Shown: piece after piece, positions 11,041-22,599 of the stretch | Numbering within the stretch: position 1 is the stretch's first letter | Layout of the letters: each line of letters starts with the position of its first letter | Source of the DNA: Taenia hydatigena | Lineage: Eukaryota; Platyhelminthes; Cestoda; Cyclophyllidea; Taeniidae | Direction of reading: 5' to 3' | DNA: 64,000 nt | Assembly: GCA_036345935.2 (NCBI GenBank) | Contig: JADWOT020000010.1 | Location: 5,407,417-5,471,416 of the forward strand | Notes under the pieces: model-generated | What the model saw: only the letters and a program-made list of their open reading frames with translations | The model's database searches: none | Told to the model about the DNA's origin: nothing | Program-made: the position numbers and the translations under genes

Positions 11041-11824
11041 GTAAGTGTCCTGACCTTTAAATTATAAACTTCATAATGCCGTGAAATTTGAGCAAGGACA
11101 GAAGCGTACAATCCAAGCCTTACCCTTTGACAACTTACAATCACCAAAGGTCAATCTAAGTTGAGCATTTGAGCCAGACGCTTATGTACCTACTGCTTTA
11201 CTAACTGCTCTAAATTTCACAAATTCAGCGCTTCAGTACATTTGCATGCTTATGGGCATTTTGGTAGAATTTATTAAGGGATTTAAAGTAAAGTGGAAAA
11301 ACCTTAATTTTACAATGGGCATTGCTCTTATATAGAACCTGACAATGGGTTGAAATATCCGGATTCCCAGGTCAAAATATCACCCAACCACTCTGCGTCG
11401 GTATCCTAGACCATTATTAGCAGGACGCTTATTTTTTCATCTATCACCTGTATGATTGCTGCTAATGTGTCCAAGTCACGTATGTCAATTTGGTATCAGG
11501 CGCTTCCTAAAACAGATACCTATTAACATAAGCGTCAGTTGCAACACAGTTTAAAGAGTCCACAGGTGGTTCTCCTACACAGCCACCCACTGACTGCACC
11601 AGGGTAGTTTTACAAAGAATGTACCTACTCTGCAAAAGAGGCGACCAATTTCACGGACTCAATCTGCACCTCCTATGCCGCGTACTGTTGTTGAGTACCA
11701 GAATGCCTGATTGCTGCACATTGTGACAATAACATTGATTTATTTCAAGGTTTGTTCCAGTGATTGGGCAAATAACTTGATCCTTGACTTCACATAGTGT
11801 AAGTGAAGCTGTGACAGATACGCG

Positions 11825-12010
11825 TTGTCTGGTGCCCCGATAGCACAGATGATATCCGAGCTCGTCTTTCTTATGTCCGAATCATTTCTTACTTCATCAA
11901 AAGGTGTCTTTGTCATCAAATTATTCAGGTTGCAAGTAACTTCGCCTTATGTGCACTTACATTGTGGCTTACTAGGGGAGAGTGGATTGGACCTGATGAC
12001 TTCAGAATGA
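11825..12010 (+). CDS. Conserved exon of unknown gene, copy B
   Basis: The 61-codon frame (SGAPIAQMISE... GLDLMTSE, stop) aligns without indels to the complement of 23827-24012 in copy C, with the same stop position and about two thirds of residues the same. The differences change many residues, so constraint is modest. It precedes the better supported last exon at 12028 and probably belongs to the same gene. The downstream splice site is unclear: copy C shows a possible GTGATT donor that B lacks. Confidence 0.35.
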   Translation: MSGAPIAQMISELVFLMSESFLTSSKGVFVIKLFRLQVTSPYVHLHCGLLGESGLDLMTSE

Positions 12011-12027
12011 CCAAAGTTAAGTCCCAG

Positions 12028-12296
12028 TGGCAAAACATCGCCAAATATGTGCCAACACATCTACATACATCGGATTAGGCTGTGTTTATGTTCGGGCACA
12101 GACCAATGTGGCCAAAATTCTCCTTATCATTAAAGAAACGAAGTGTGCATCTGTGAAGCTCAGTCAGCTACCAGACGTAAACTTAATCGGCCAGTGTTTG
12201 GATAAAGTTTTGATAATTATCCCCAAGTTGCTATGGCACTTATTGCAAATGATTCACGCTCTGATCACCTCAGCATCAATTTTAGCGAATAATTGA
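12028..12296 (+). CDS. Last exon of an unknown gene, intact in copy B
   Basis: The exon begins after CCCAG (xTG GCA AAA CAT, phase 1) and runs to TGA at 12294, encoding about 88 residues including KETKCASVKLSQLPDVN and PKLLWHLLQMIHALI. Copy C (complement 23542-23809) has the same acceptor, frame and stop, apart from a one-base deletion after LSQLSDVK that is bridged by reading on in the restored frame. This conservation around an indel suggests a real protein C-terminus that is now broken in C. The segment has hydrophobic helix-like stretches. I recognise no family. Confidence 0.5.
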
Positions 12297-12388
12297 CGGG
12301 TTTGGCTCTCCTCAAAACACATAACTTTGTTAGCTACTGATGGTAGCCCTTTGTTGCTGCTGGTGCTAAATCAAATTTTAGCAATGCA

Positions 12389-13580
12389 AGGTGATGTGAG
12401 AAAAATAGGCGCACAATTAGCTTTTTTTGTGTCTAGTTGGCCCGTTTTAACCCTAATAGTTTGAACGAAATTGGATTCTTCTCTCCTTGTATTGGTATGC
12501 TTAAATATAGCATATTATGTGCTCAAAACTCGACAAGCAGCTGTAGTGAGAACAAACAAACTTACGTCAAAGACCTTTGGCAAAGTAGAGGAGATTCATG
12601 TTTCCATTTATTTTAATTTTATTTATTTACGTTTAGCATGATGCGAAATCGGCGCGGACCTCAAATGTCCTGATCTTCGCATAATCTTTTATGGATGCCG
12701 CAAAATACCCATAAAACAAAGGATTTCTTTGGGTTTTCATTCAGAGATAGGCAGAAGATTAATTAAGGTGCTCTTACGTACCATGCAAACGCACTTTAAT
12801 GTTTGAAAGCACGGCCCAAGTGGCATGTGTATTAACAAAGAGACTTGGATAAAACGCATAATGAATGCTAATCTTCGCAATTAGATTTAGTTGATACGGT
12901 CCCCACCACTGCAAAACATTGGTAGACCAGTTGATTTACAAAAGGCTTCACTAAGTGACGTTAGTACAATGAGATTAGCATAAAGTTCTGTGGTCTGTGA
13001 AGAGAAATTCTCCATCCTCCAAAGCCTACTAGCCCACGCTGTTGTGGAAGGAGTGGAATGTGGGGCCATCGACACGACAATTACATGGGACCATCTTACC
13101 ACCCAGAACAGTGAGCAGGATCAAGGCTCTTCTTGTTGTCGAAATCAATGCATTGGCCTGGCGCACGCAAGCTACAACTCACCGCACACTTGAGATATTA
13201 ACCTTGTTACTGCTGCATAATAGGTCTTAACAAGTGTTCATGCCAACACCATGTAGCAAATTCATGATCTAAAATATGCATTCGTTAAGCAAGGAGAAAA
13301 ATTGCACGCTTGAATCTGGTCGTGTGACATTTTGAACACACTGCACGAAGCCAAAGGAGGCTTGATGCTGCACTGCGATGTACAAACGCAGTAGAGACTG
13401 GAAGGCTGAAGTGTTGTAAGCGATCGAGAGCGCCTGCTTCAGCTCAGACTCTGTTGGCAATTACCGGCAGTATTGCCTGAAAACTGAATGTGACTTTCTG
13501 GCGAATTGTCCATCAGCATGACGAAGTCCTTAGCATGCTAGACTGTGGCGCCTTTTATTTGCATCCTTCCCATCAGTCGC
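12389..13580. other. No gene seen
   Basis: This interval is AT-rich near 12600-12650. Overlapping plus-strand ORFs at 12990-13230 end in LAHAS, like a short stretch on the complement of about 36370-36440, but the similarity does not extend. A 36-base piece near 13190-13225 weakly resembles 7060-7095. Confidence 0.35.
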
Positions 13581-13599
13581 CACATTGGTCAGTCGTAAT

Positions 13600-13760
13600 A
13601 TAATCGTGACACAACTGCCCATGCATGGTCAGCCAAAGGCCAAGGTTAACGTGTCAATCTATGGTGCGTTCACGGCGTGTCTGCAGGGCAGTCAACTCTC
13701 ACGCCATGTGCAACACACCGCACGGCTCAAATCACTTGCACCAATGCGAGACTCAGGACA
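13600..13760 (+). repeat. Old duplicated segment, inverted partner at about 35960-36090
   Basis: The plus strand shares a patchy but clear alignment with the complement of 35960-36090. The shared reading is GQPKAKVNVSIYGAF... SQLSRHVQHTA here versus GQRRVKFDVYIRYAD... SQLSSHVPHTA there. Both may be remnants of one exon. Neither has good flanking splice sites, and no family is recognised. Confidence 0.5.
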
Positions 13761-15105
13761 TCTACCCTAATCAAAAAATGTGCCTACTATTTAGAAATGG
13801 TAAACATGTATAAAGGTGTACAGTTAGGGGGCGACATCTAATAGTGATAACACTATCCTGATCGTCCTGCACAGTTCGAACACCTAACATGGCACATGAG
13901 ACTTTGTCTCGGGTTGTGCACAATCCTTGGGTAAATCATTCGCACATAGGTCCAGTTAACCTCCCACACCACTCCATTCGCCTATATCCAACACGCAAAC
14001 GCCACGATTCGCAGCATGATTATGACCTGTTTCCCTAGCAATACCGAGGGAAGAAGCCTTATGGGTAACAAATGTGAGCAAGAGAGAACCGACGGGCCCC
14101 ATGTCAACCTACTGCACAAGCAATAGCAGGCAAGTTGCAGTGCGATATCGTGATGCTGTTAGTAGTCTCATTATTATTTGGTTCTGTGTAGCATTGAACA
14201 AGGAATCTGCTAGGTGAGCCGACAGTTAATCTTACAATTTTGCTTGCTTCGTTTCCCTTTTATTTCGTGTCTATTTTTGTCTGCTGTGCACGCGGAAATC
14301 AGGTCTGGTGGACGATGGCTACTAGATCCCTCATTGTGATGTCCTAATGGATGGATGCTGGTCCCAACAATGACCTACGATTATTGGCACCCATTTCATA
14401 GCTCTTGGAGTCGTACAACCCAGCACAGCTTCTGCAATCTGCCATTGGGATGTTCTGGGGAGACAAGAGCAGAGACCTAAATAGAGACATCTCAAATGCG
14501 CCGCGTCGGAGGGGAGATTACAGCAAACTCAAATAACTGGTGATCCATGCCTGTTACGTATTCGAGGGCCAAGAGGTCGCGACTGTACTCCATCTACTTC
14601 TTTGCAACCAAACATGTGAAATGCCCAGGAGGACCGCCGCTCTTAATTTGACATATTAGTAGTTCGTTTGGTATTCTCTCATTTTAACAAGACTTGCTTG
14701 TGCTATCACACTGATGCTCAATAAGAGCGAAATGGACCAGCTGTCTCCAGTCACATTACAGCATTTTGGCTCTTGATTTTACATAAAGTAAATTGGCATA
14801 ATTCTGCCATATTTGCTTTGCCCTACACATCGCTGTGCATATTCGCTTGTTTGCTTGGTTCCATTTCCGCACTTGTCTGCATTCTTCCACAATTCCACCC
14901 CATCATCTGCCTACATGCACAGTTGGGCAAGACATGTTCAACAATACTTCAAAAGTTGTCGTTGCATCAAACCATCAACCCAAAATCAGTCAGCATCGTA
15001 AACATCGGTCCACACATTTTGCACGCTGATCTACTAAGCTCCAGCCATTCTGGTAACCCGTGCCTCAATAGCTCACATTTCCATTAATCGATAGTTATGT
15101 TCCCG
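13761..15105. other. No supported gene
   Basis: Overlapping plus-strand ORFs at 14773-15087 (up to 104 codons) look like composition effects. On the minus strand, near 15040-15000, CKMCGPMF resembles the start of a C2H2 finger but lacks correctly spaced His residues. Confidence 0.35.
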
Positions 15106-15342
15106 TCAATTCATCTCATCTTCATTTGTCACACTCTGCTCAACGTTACCATAGTCACCTGTTGCACTGTCGTGCAACACTGCATCTGTTGCTCTAACAT
15201 TGAAGCAAAGATTCATGTGCTGAGATTTTACTTCTTCTGACTTCGCTTTCTGTAAGCTTTTCTCCCCGCAACAAATTGGCGGTCTTTCCTGAGATTCTTG
15301 TAACACTTTAGGTACTACCAACAGTTTGATTTCAATGCTTCT
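15106..15342 (-). CDS. Possible terminal exon, unknown acidic protein
   Basis: On the minus strand an open frame follows a possible acceptor (CTATGCAG, exon from about 15342) and ends at TGA near 15106. It encodes about 78 residues with a charged, acidic C-terminus (ATGDYGNVEQSVTNEDEMN). The composition looks more coding than its surroundings, but there is no second copy in the window to test the frame and no family match. Confidence 0.3.
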   Translation of the reverse strand, partial: RSIEIKLLVVPKVLQESQERPPICCGEKSLQKAKSEEVKSQHMNLCFNVRATDAVLHDSATGDYGNVEQSVTNEDEMN

Positions 15343-15950
15343 GCATAGACAATTCTAGGCCTATGACAGCGCAGCAAGTGACTATGAATTTGTTGAGCAG
15401 AGTTCCACCCGAGGACCGGAGAAGCGGGTCTCAGAGCGACAGAGTAAATCGAGAACTTCTTCTTACCACAAAATAAATGGCATCCTATGCAATTGGAAGT
15501 CATTTTAGGACTAACTCAAAAAAATCCCTAAAACAATCATTTGCAATATCGACTTACGGATTCACTACGTATTCTGACTGAAATGCACCACATCACCTTA
15601 ATGTGAATGGGTAGTAAAGTTGTTTCACTGTAAACTGATCGCGCCTACCCAACTACATATACGTTAACGCAGCCAATTTGTCGCAGTGTATGCGTTCATC
15701 ACAATGACTACAATCCTGAGCCGATTAAGAGGCGATGACATCCTTTCGATAAGGGCGCAGCTGCCAGTGGATCCACCTCATGTTCTGTCTCTTGAGATTC
15801 TTTTACATTTGCCTTACCCTCTAAATTGAAATAGACTTGCTGTCCCATTGACAGACACTCATTCCATTACTCAAATATATGCGAACGACTACTTCGCATG
15901 TCGTTGTCACCCATTCGCCACCCAACTATCCCTGAAAAGCTATTATGTTC
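15343..15950. other. No gene seen
   Basis: A minus-strand ORF at 15315-15503 contains a single CxxC and HSHLLRCH but no correctly spaced finger. Nothing else is supported. Confidence 0.35.
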
Positions 15951-16195
15951 TAAATGAGCATGACGCCGACCACACGTCATTTTCGATGTGCACGCAATCA
16001 TGTAGGTGCAGGATATCCGAACAACCTCCCGGGATGTGTCGACACCTATCTCATCAGATCGGGTATGGATGTGACGGATCGTAGACAGACTTGGTCGGAC
16101 TGGCGACTCTTGCGTAACGATTGAGGGAGAATTGAGTGCAGAAGAAATAATGCCGCAATATGTACTCAATCTACAAATTAGTGAGACCGTGGTCT
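15945..16195 (+). pseudogene. Exon remnant related to complement 45563-45856
   Basis: After TCATGTAG the frame reads VQDIRTTSRDVSTPISSDR, hits a TGA, then continues DRLGRTGDSCVTIEGELS and LNLQISET. The counterpart on the complement of 45563-45856 reads AQDIQTTSRGP, DGLGWAGDSCIVIKEGVS and ASLQTSEL with no stop. Both have an AG at the same acceptor point and similar upstream sequence (CTATT..TTCTAA.TGAGCATGAC). It lies directly in front of copy D. The product is unknown. Confidence 0.5.
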
Positions 16196-16269
16196 GCTTT
16201 GCTCATCATCGACTCTGCTCCATTAATAGCTGACTGTGTCAATAAGGAGACGCTCAGCGACTGTGCACT

Positions 16270-17680
16270 AATGCAGCCCTCAATTTTAGAGGTCTAGAGA
16301 AACTATCAAGGCATAGGAACGTGGTCCCAGATACTTCAACTAGAAGTTCGACGGATAAGACGGGATACAGGAGAAGGATAATCCAGTCACTTATTACCAA
16401 CTCAGAAGACAAGATCGAATTTCTAGCGGAGATAAGCATATGTGTGATTTTTCACTTATCACTTATCTCCAAATATCGCTGGTATTTAACTTACTTGTTT
16501 TATTCCATCAATAATCATTAAAAGATGCTCGATAACAATGACCCTCGATTAAATTGCATCCACAATGGAAGGGCCATCAAGAATCCCTTCATAGGTGGTC
16601 GAAGAACGCAGCTGCGATGCCTCCAGGATTTGTTCTGTATGCAGCTGTGGCAATTGCGTTCTATGAGAAGAAAATAATACATCATGTGGTAATGCTCAAA
16701 TTAGCGTGCTATTGTTTCTCTCTAAGAACAATTTCTGTTTCTGTAATTTGCTTATTTCCTAGCTTTGATTTGCTGTGAAAGGTGAAGTGGAGGCGGAAGA
16801 TAACGACTTGAATATGATGCGCCAGTGCCTGCTGTCGCACAGCAAATGCAAGTTCTACTTGTGTGTACGTTGCCTCAAGGGCTACAACACGCCTTTAGGA
16901 ATGGATCGTCACATCATGACACACATTGGTAAGGTTTGATTGAGGTCAATGTCCCATGTCTTCCCATTAAATCAAACAAATCATGCTTTATATGTTCTTT
17001 AGTTACAGAAGATAGTAACGAGCTACGGGTATCAGTTAAAAAACTTCCGGAAAGATTGAGAAATCCTAAGGACTTAGAGCCTCCTTAATCTCCTATGCGC
17101 AAAGAGCAGGTGAAATGCCCTTCTAAAGAAAGGTCCAGGAAAGATTGCCACTGCGTTGTCTGCAAACTCACTTTCGACCGCCTGGATGTAGTGTTATTAC
17201 ACACACAACACGAACACCCAACTAAACGATATGTAGTTGACCGTCTGCGTCATGGTCTCCTCCGTGCTTCACTCAATCTTGGTGCAGGTAAGCAAGAGAA
17301 TGCTCCAAATCCTGCTAGTAAATTCCAACAAATCACGCTTTACGTGTTCTTTAAATATAAAAGATAGTAATAGGCCACCGGCATCGGTTAGAAAATTTTC
17401 GGAGGAATTGAGGGATTTCGGGGAAATAGAGCCTCTTCAATCGCCTATGCGCAAAGAGCTGGTGAGATGTCCTTCTGAAGAAAGGTCCAGGAACGATTAC
17501 CACCGCATTTTTTGCAGGCTCACTCTCGACCGCTTAGATGTGGTGTTATTGCACACAAAATACGAACATCCAACTGAACGACTTGTAATTGACCGTTTGC
17601 GTCATGATCTCCTCTGTGCTTCTCTCAATGTTGGTGCCGATGAGGGAGAGGATGCTCCAAATCCTGCCAGCCTGTCCTAG
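16270..17680 (+). pseudogene. C2H2 zinc-finger pseudogene, copy D
   Basis: Exon 2 (ending near 16436) has lost its donor (GTATGT changed to ATATGT). Exon 3 has lost its acceptor AG. The two-finger exon (about 16777-16929) keeps its acceptor but has lost the first CxxC by deletion and has Cys for a zinc-binding His. Exon 5 (17003-17287) keeps a full CVVCKLTFDRL... finger but has TAA at 17086. Exon 6 (ends TAG 17680) has lost its acceptor and has Arg for the first Cys of its finger. Both tandem finger exons are present, as in C. No exon 1 is present. Confidence 0.75.
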
Positions 17681-17814
17681 AAGAAGAACAAATTTTAGTG
17701 TTGCTATACATAAATCAGAAAGCTCTTCGTAATGACTTTATCAAATTAGTAGTTCGCGCTGCATGTATTGTAATTGAAGGGCAAAGTCTGCTTATTTAAG
17801 AAGCTTTTATTTAT

Positions 17815-18640
17815 TCCATTTGAAATCCATCTGCTGAGCTTTACCATTTATGCAACTTCTTGGTTGGTGAATGGGTTGCTATACCTTGTTTAAGAGCCTT
17901 TGGATACATGCAGCCAGTGAGTTCCTGTGTGCTTGGGACAAAGTAAAGTCTAGTTGAAACAATAACAGCTAATTTTAAGTGAAACCCAGCAACGCCTTTC
18001 CGCACTTGTTGGTTTGAATAATGACGGAGGTGAGGTGAGAGGGAATGGGGAGGTGGTTCACGAAATGAAGCAGGACGGGCGGAAATTATCCTTCACATCG
18101 CATGCATGAATACACTCATGCGAAATACGCCAAGGTCATCAAATCGTTTCTAGGATTCGAGCCAAAACTGCACGAATGTCTATACTGGTCTGGCATCGTG
18201 GTTAGTGGTTAAAAAATTTAGCAATAACAATCAACTTGCAACATACCTTGACTGCTGAAGGCAAAAATTAACAGGGGTACGCCGAAAATGCAGCCCATGG
18301 GGCAAGAAGATGGGCAACCACTCTTAGCTTATAAAAGTAGGACACAATCCAAATCGGTTTTCTGATTCATAGGAGAGGTGTGTCTCATCGCGGAAGAGGC
18401 TGTGTCACCATTTATCAAAATACCTGTCTCTTACTGCGGATTAGCTAAAGTCCAGATCAACATAAATTTAGCAAAACTGTGACCCACGAAGTTCAGGTTA
18501 CTGTAAATGCAACAAAAATATAGACTTATAGAAGCTAGGAATCCAGATTTGGTCCAAGCAAAGTGTGGAGTGTTCTGGACTAAGGTCTGAAAATGACTCT
18601 CTGTCACGCTGCCACATTTGTAACCTTCTGCGCGGCTGCA
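17815..18640 (-). pseudogene. Convergent unknown gene, copy D
   Basis: On the minus strand the three exons seen in B and C are recognisable. Exon 1 ends FAKFMLIWTLANP before CAGTAAGAG, with an in-frame 30-base deletion. Exon 2 has KRFDDLGVFRMS followed soon by a stop. The last exon reads LTGCMYPKALKQGI... KKLHKW and then stops early. The in-frame deletion suggests constraint at some time, but the stops show that this copy is now dead. Confidence 0.5.
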
Positions 18641-18680
18641 TTACTCATAACTGTGCAAAAGCATGCTTAAGGAGAGGCGA

Positions 18681-18780
18681 NNNNNNNNNNNNNNNNNNNN
18701 NNNNNNNNNNNNNNNNNNNNNNNNNNNNNNNNNNNNNNNNNNNNNNNNNNNNNNNNNNNNNNNNNNNNNNNNNNNNNNNN
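18681..18780. other. Assembly gap (100 N)
   Basis: A run of exactly 100 N, the usual placeholder for a gap of unknown size. It sits at the right end of copy D, where C and D are still homologous, so the repeat probably caused the break. Confidence 0.99.
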
Positions 18781-21620
18781 TACTTGAAATTGTTCTGCAG
18801 TGCAGTCGTAGCACTGTCAATGACTTCTCATGGTCAACGATGATGATTGTTTTAAATTGCGGCCCAACAATTTGCTGCCGCTTGTGGCTGCTACTGCACT
18901 TCTAGGAAGGAATTTGTGAGCAGACAGATTGGTGACTCCGCTTAACGGCTACATGCCACTACCAACCCCAAATTCGATTTATAACGTGGCCTTATTCAGA
19001 GGCGTAAATAAAGAACAGCTTACTGCAATTCACTAGCAGACAATGAACCCGTAATGCCCATGCGTTTCTGGGTGTTTTCTTTTACCACTATCATTACTAC
19101 CAGTAATAACTATGGTTAGCACGTTTCTTTGCTATCCTACGTAAGTGCATTCGTTAATAACATTAACCAATGATGCGATAATAAACTGTCAAACATATCT
19201 TACGAAAATAAGCACGAGGAATCAGTGGGTTTCCGATATCTCCAATGCCTTTAGGAGGTTGCATTCTTGAACAGGAGTCGAGACGGATATGCATCCATCT
19301 GTTAAATCGTTGTAGAATTCGACAACAATCGCACAGATCCACCCTTTTTCAACAGTACATTAAAAACATTAGTATGCCACTGATGGCTATTCCATCTGAA
19401 AACTTCCTTCGAATCTATATTACTAGGTGTAGTGACTTTGACCCCCAAATTACAGGATCTTACTACAACTACAGGTGGCTACGTCGGACCCTTTTGAGCG
19501 ACAGTGAAAACTAACGCCTTGATGATACAGGCCACCCCATTCTCCCAATCATCACTCTCCTTAAAAGCCTTTTATTTGGGTTGCGCTGTACGAGTCTTGG
19601 CGTTAATGACAGCGTCGTTCAACTGGCAGCAACTCATGCTGCAAAAGCAACAACAGCAGTCTCCAATTTCATTCGAGTGAGGTTAAACTGCTTGCATTAT
19701 CAGACAGTTTGCCTAACGGCACGGAAATGAAGTCGTCTTATGTTCTTACTTTACTTTTGTATGTTTAAAAGCCATGCCTGGCTCTTCTCAATATGACTTG
19801 GGGATTTTATGCCCTGTTTCTGTTTCGTTTGCCCAATTTTAAATAAGTTCCTGCTACGCTGTGTCCATTTGCCCCACGACCGGCTAGCGTTAATGACATC
19901 GACTAAGTTTTGACCCTCATCTTCTCCATAGACCCGTTAGCCATGAGCCAATGACAATGAGTTCCAGAGGCTCCAACTTGCTAATCCATCATTTCTTGCC
20001 AGAGTATGGTGCAACGGACTCACTTAATCTTGCTTGCTGTTTAAGCGAGTGATAGAGTGGGGACGTTTGGAGACAAAGTGACGAACCAGAGGAAATGTTC
20101 TCATGTATTGGATTAAACGCCCTTAAAATATCTACATTCTCTGCTGGTCGTAGGTCTTGTTAGCTATGACGAATCCGTGGGTGAACAGAACACGATGCGT
20201 GCCAGGAATGGCTATGTTGTGAGATGGTAAATATAAGGAGCTAAGCTGAGGTTAGAGGCAGAACTTTTATAAGCCACTGCTCCTTACGGCTATAGTAGCA
20301 CCTGCTAGTGTGCCTTTCTATTCATTTGTGTTTCTTAGAAATTGATCAAATGTGGCATATTTGCCTAAGGGTGAGTAAGCTGTTGCATCTTAAGCATTTC
20401 AATGTGCTCCGGCTTTTAATTAAAATAATTTTTCAGGTTTTGGTACTCTAGCACCAGGCGATGTCCCCATCTGCCAGACTGTCGGACACTCAGTGCCCGT
20501 CATTCACTCTCCGTCGTTAGACATTGTCCCAAAACGTGGTACCTAATCGATTTTCCTCTCTGTTGCTCCATATGGTGTATTTCATATTCGTGTAAGCAAT
20601 TTCTATGGCATTTGCATTGCGGTGGTTTCTTAATAGATAACGTCTTAAAATTGAACTGCACTATACAGGAACGAAAGTAACCTGAAAGTTGAGACGAAAC
20701 GCACTCCTTTCGAAGTCGCAAGACAAAATGAGGTTTAACAGAAGGCTTACTTTGTTTGGCGTTTAAGCCTTGGTATGATCAGTTCCATGTCAAACTTGGT
20801 GATATCGGCTGCACTTTGCCCTATATTATAAAGACGGAGGATCATTTGTTTGAATAATCCTATGAATAGGCACCCACATATGGATGATCAGTTAAACGGA
20901 CTTACATCAAAAGGCGCTTTCTAAATTCAAAAGAATAAACAGGCCATGATACGGTGACTACTATATCCATAAGCGCAGCGGTATCAAGAATATTCGCAGC
21001 ACAAAGCATATGCTTCTTTTTATCATTATTTTATCATTCCAGCACATGAAGCATGCTCGCGACGCAATTTCGTCTGCACTTTTCAAACCTGCCCCATCCA
21101 TTAAGTGTTTAACTAATAGGCAGAGCCATAATCTACACATTCACCAGAATCCTTATCGATTACAAGGAAACAACGAAATAACGAGCAATGTCATAATGTA
21201 AGGCGAGATAAATTTAGGTCCGAAGCCATGCAATAAGGTAACTTTGATTTGGTTTGACACTAATGTTGGATTGCTAGGCAACTAATGCAATGTAGACAAA
21301 GTCAAAATAAGCTCTTCTTATCACCAGCCTTAGCTCCAGGCTATGGCTATTGTACTTTTTTGCTTTCTTAATATTTCTTTTAAGTTTAACGAATATCTTT
21401 GTAGGTTTTTTGCTTGCTACATCATTAGATGCCCCACCTTTTGCCAAAATTTGCTGCTTTTTATAGCTAGAATAATGTTTCGATGTGAAGGCCCTGAAAA
21501 CGCTATTGCATATTAATGCGACTTAACCATGGAAACAGTAAACAGCGCAAGGCGATCAAAGAACACCACTCTTTATGTTTTCAAAGTTTTAGAAGGTTCC
21601 TGTTACCAAAGCGGGTTGTA
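18781..21620. other. No supported gene
   Basis: The longest plus frame (19245-19514, 89 codons) has no family resemblance or supporting copy. The rest holds ORFs of 60-75 codons only. No repeat shared with other parts of the window was seen. Confidence 0.4.
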
Positions 21621-21631
21621 TTCATTTTACA

Positions 21632-22156
21632 TTGCACTTTGAGGATCTGCATCTGGCCAAACCTTCAGTACTTATCCGTGGTACTCTTCCCATAAGTGAC
21701 AACGTCTCTCCTACAATACAAGCCATTGTGCATTTAATCCCAGAAATCTGTGGCTTGCTTAGAACTGACCTTCTCATAAAGCAATTATTAAGTTCCGACT
21801 TTTGCATACGATCGGCACCGAACAGCTGAGACACGAGTAAATTGTAGGTTAATTTTCTTCGAGGAAGAATAACGTGGTCCAAGCTTCACCTGCCTCCGGA
21901 ATGCTGTTGGTGACAGTTATGGCAAAATTGAGGACATCAGACGTCTCTTCAACGTAGGATGATTCGCTCGTGAAGGCGCTGCTAGGTGCTTCGCAAAACC
22001 GTCTGATGACACCGAAAGGCTTGAGTTGGATGCACAGAGTCGGATGTCCTACGGTGTAACAAAATTGGACTCTGGATCTGACTCTTTACGCACGAACGAC
22101 GGGTTTGACTATTCAAACAAGCATTCGATACAAAAGTATACGGTCTTCCTCGCATA
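21632..22156 (+). CDS. Possible exon pair, unknown protein
   Basis: Two plus-strand frames look more coding than their surroundings. One is 21632-21829 (LIPEICGLLRTDLLIKQLLSSD). The other is an open run from about 21963 to 22156 without an ATG at its head (FAREGAARCFAKPSDDTERL, later LDSGSDSLRTNDGFDYSN). Splice sites linking them are not obvious, and the minus strand over 21622-21882 is also open. No second copy is present to test the frame. Confidence 0.25.
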
Positions 22157-22599
22157 AAAAGCTGCCATTTTTCCGGTCAAGTATAAACCTTATTCTTTAA
22201 TGAGGAATCAGTCAATCGTAGGCGCGGGCACGCACACGTAGCATAAAGGTAAGATGGATTCCTCGATAAGAGACGTCTGGAAAAGTGTCGCCTCTGCTAA
22301 GTCGCCCACAATTTGCAAATCCGTGCTGAGTCCGTCACATGCAGGACTTATCATATGATCATACACGGTTTGTCAATTCGTGTCATTACCCACATGCTGC
22401 TTCCTCAACTTTCCCTGCCCTGTAGATATTATGCCCCTATTTAAGCAGATGCGTCACTCAGGTCAACAAGTGTCATGATTCGCCGCTGAAAGGAATGCCT
22501 TGTAAGTCCAAAAGCAGGGCATCCTCATTGTGGTAAAACGGCAAAAGCGAAGCATTTCTGACCATGTCAAGATACTGTCGCTTCTACTGAAAACGTTCA

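Larger units (their letters stand above)
7214..12388 (-). repeat. Segmental duplication copy B (inverted)
   Basis: Copy B is the inverse of copy C from about 23452 to 30075, with a deletion of roughly 1 kb at 8360 that removes most zinc-finger exons. It is diverged from C throughout but identical to A over 8361-10574. It contains parts of all four genes of the unit, and for two of them (7218-8078 and 12028-12296) the reading frames are better preserved than in C. The far end fades near 12388, where C meets the older copy E. Confidence 0.85.
16213..18680 (+). repeat. Segmental duplication copy D
   Basis: Copy D aligns with copy C from about 27600 to 30128 and runs into the assembly gap. Its left edge (CTGTGTCAATAAGG) is the same point of the unit at which palindrome identity in A and B ends. 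It contains most of the zinc-finger gene and the convergent unknown gene, both with inactivating changes. Confidence 0.85.

Noticed and set aside
14773..15087. 104-codon plus ORF and its two overlapping frames
   Set aside because: Three frames are open at once, the peptide has no recognisable pattern, and there is no splice or homology support.
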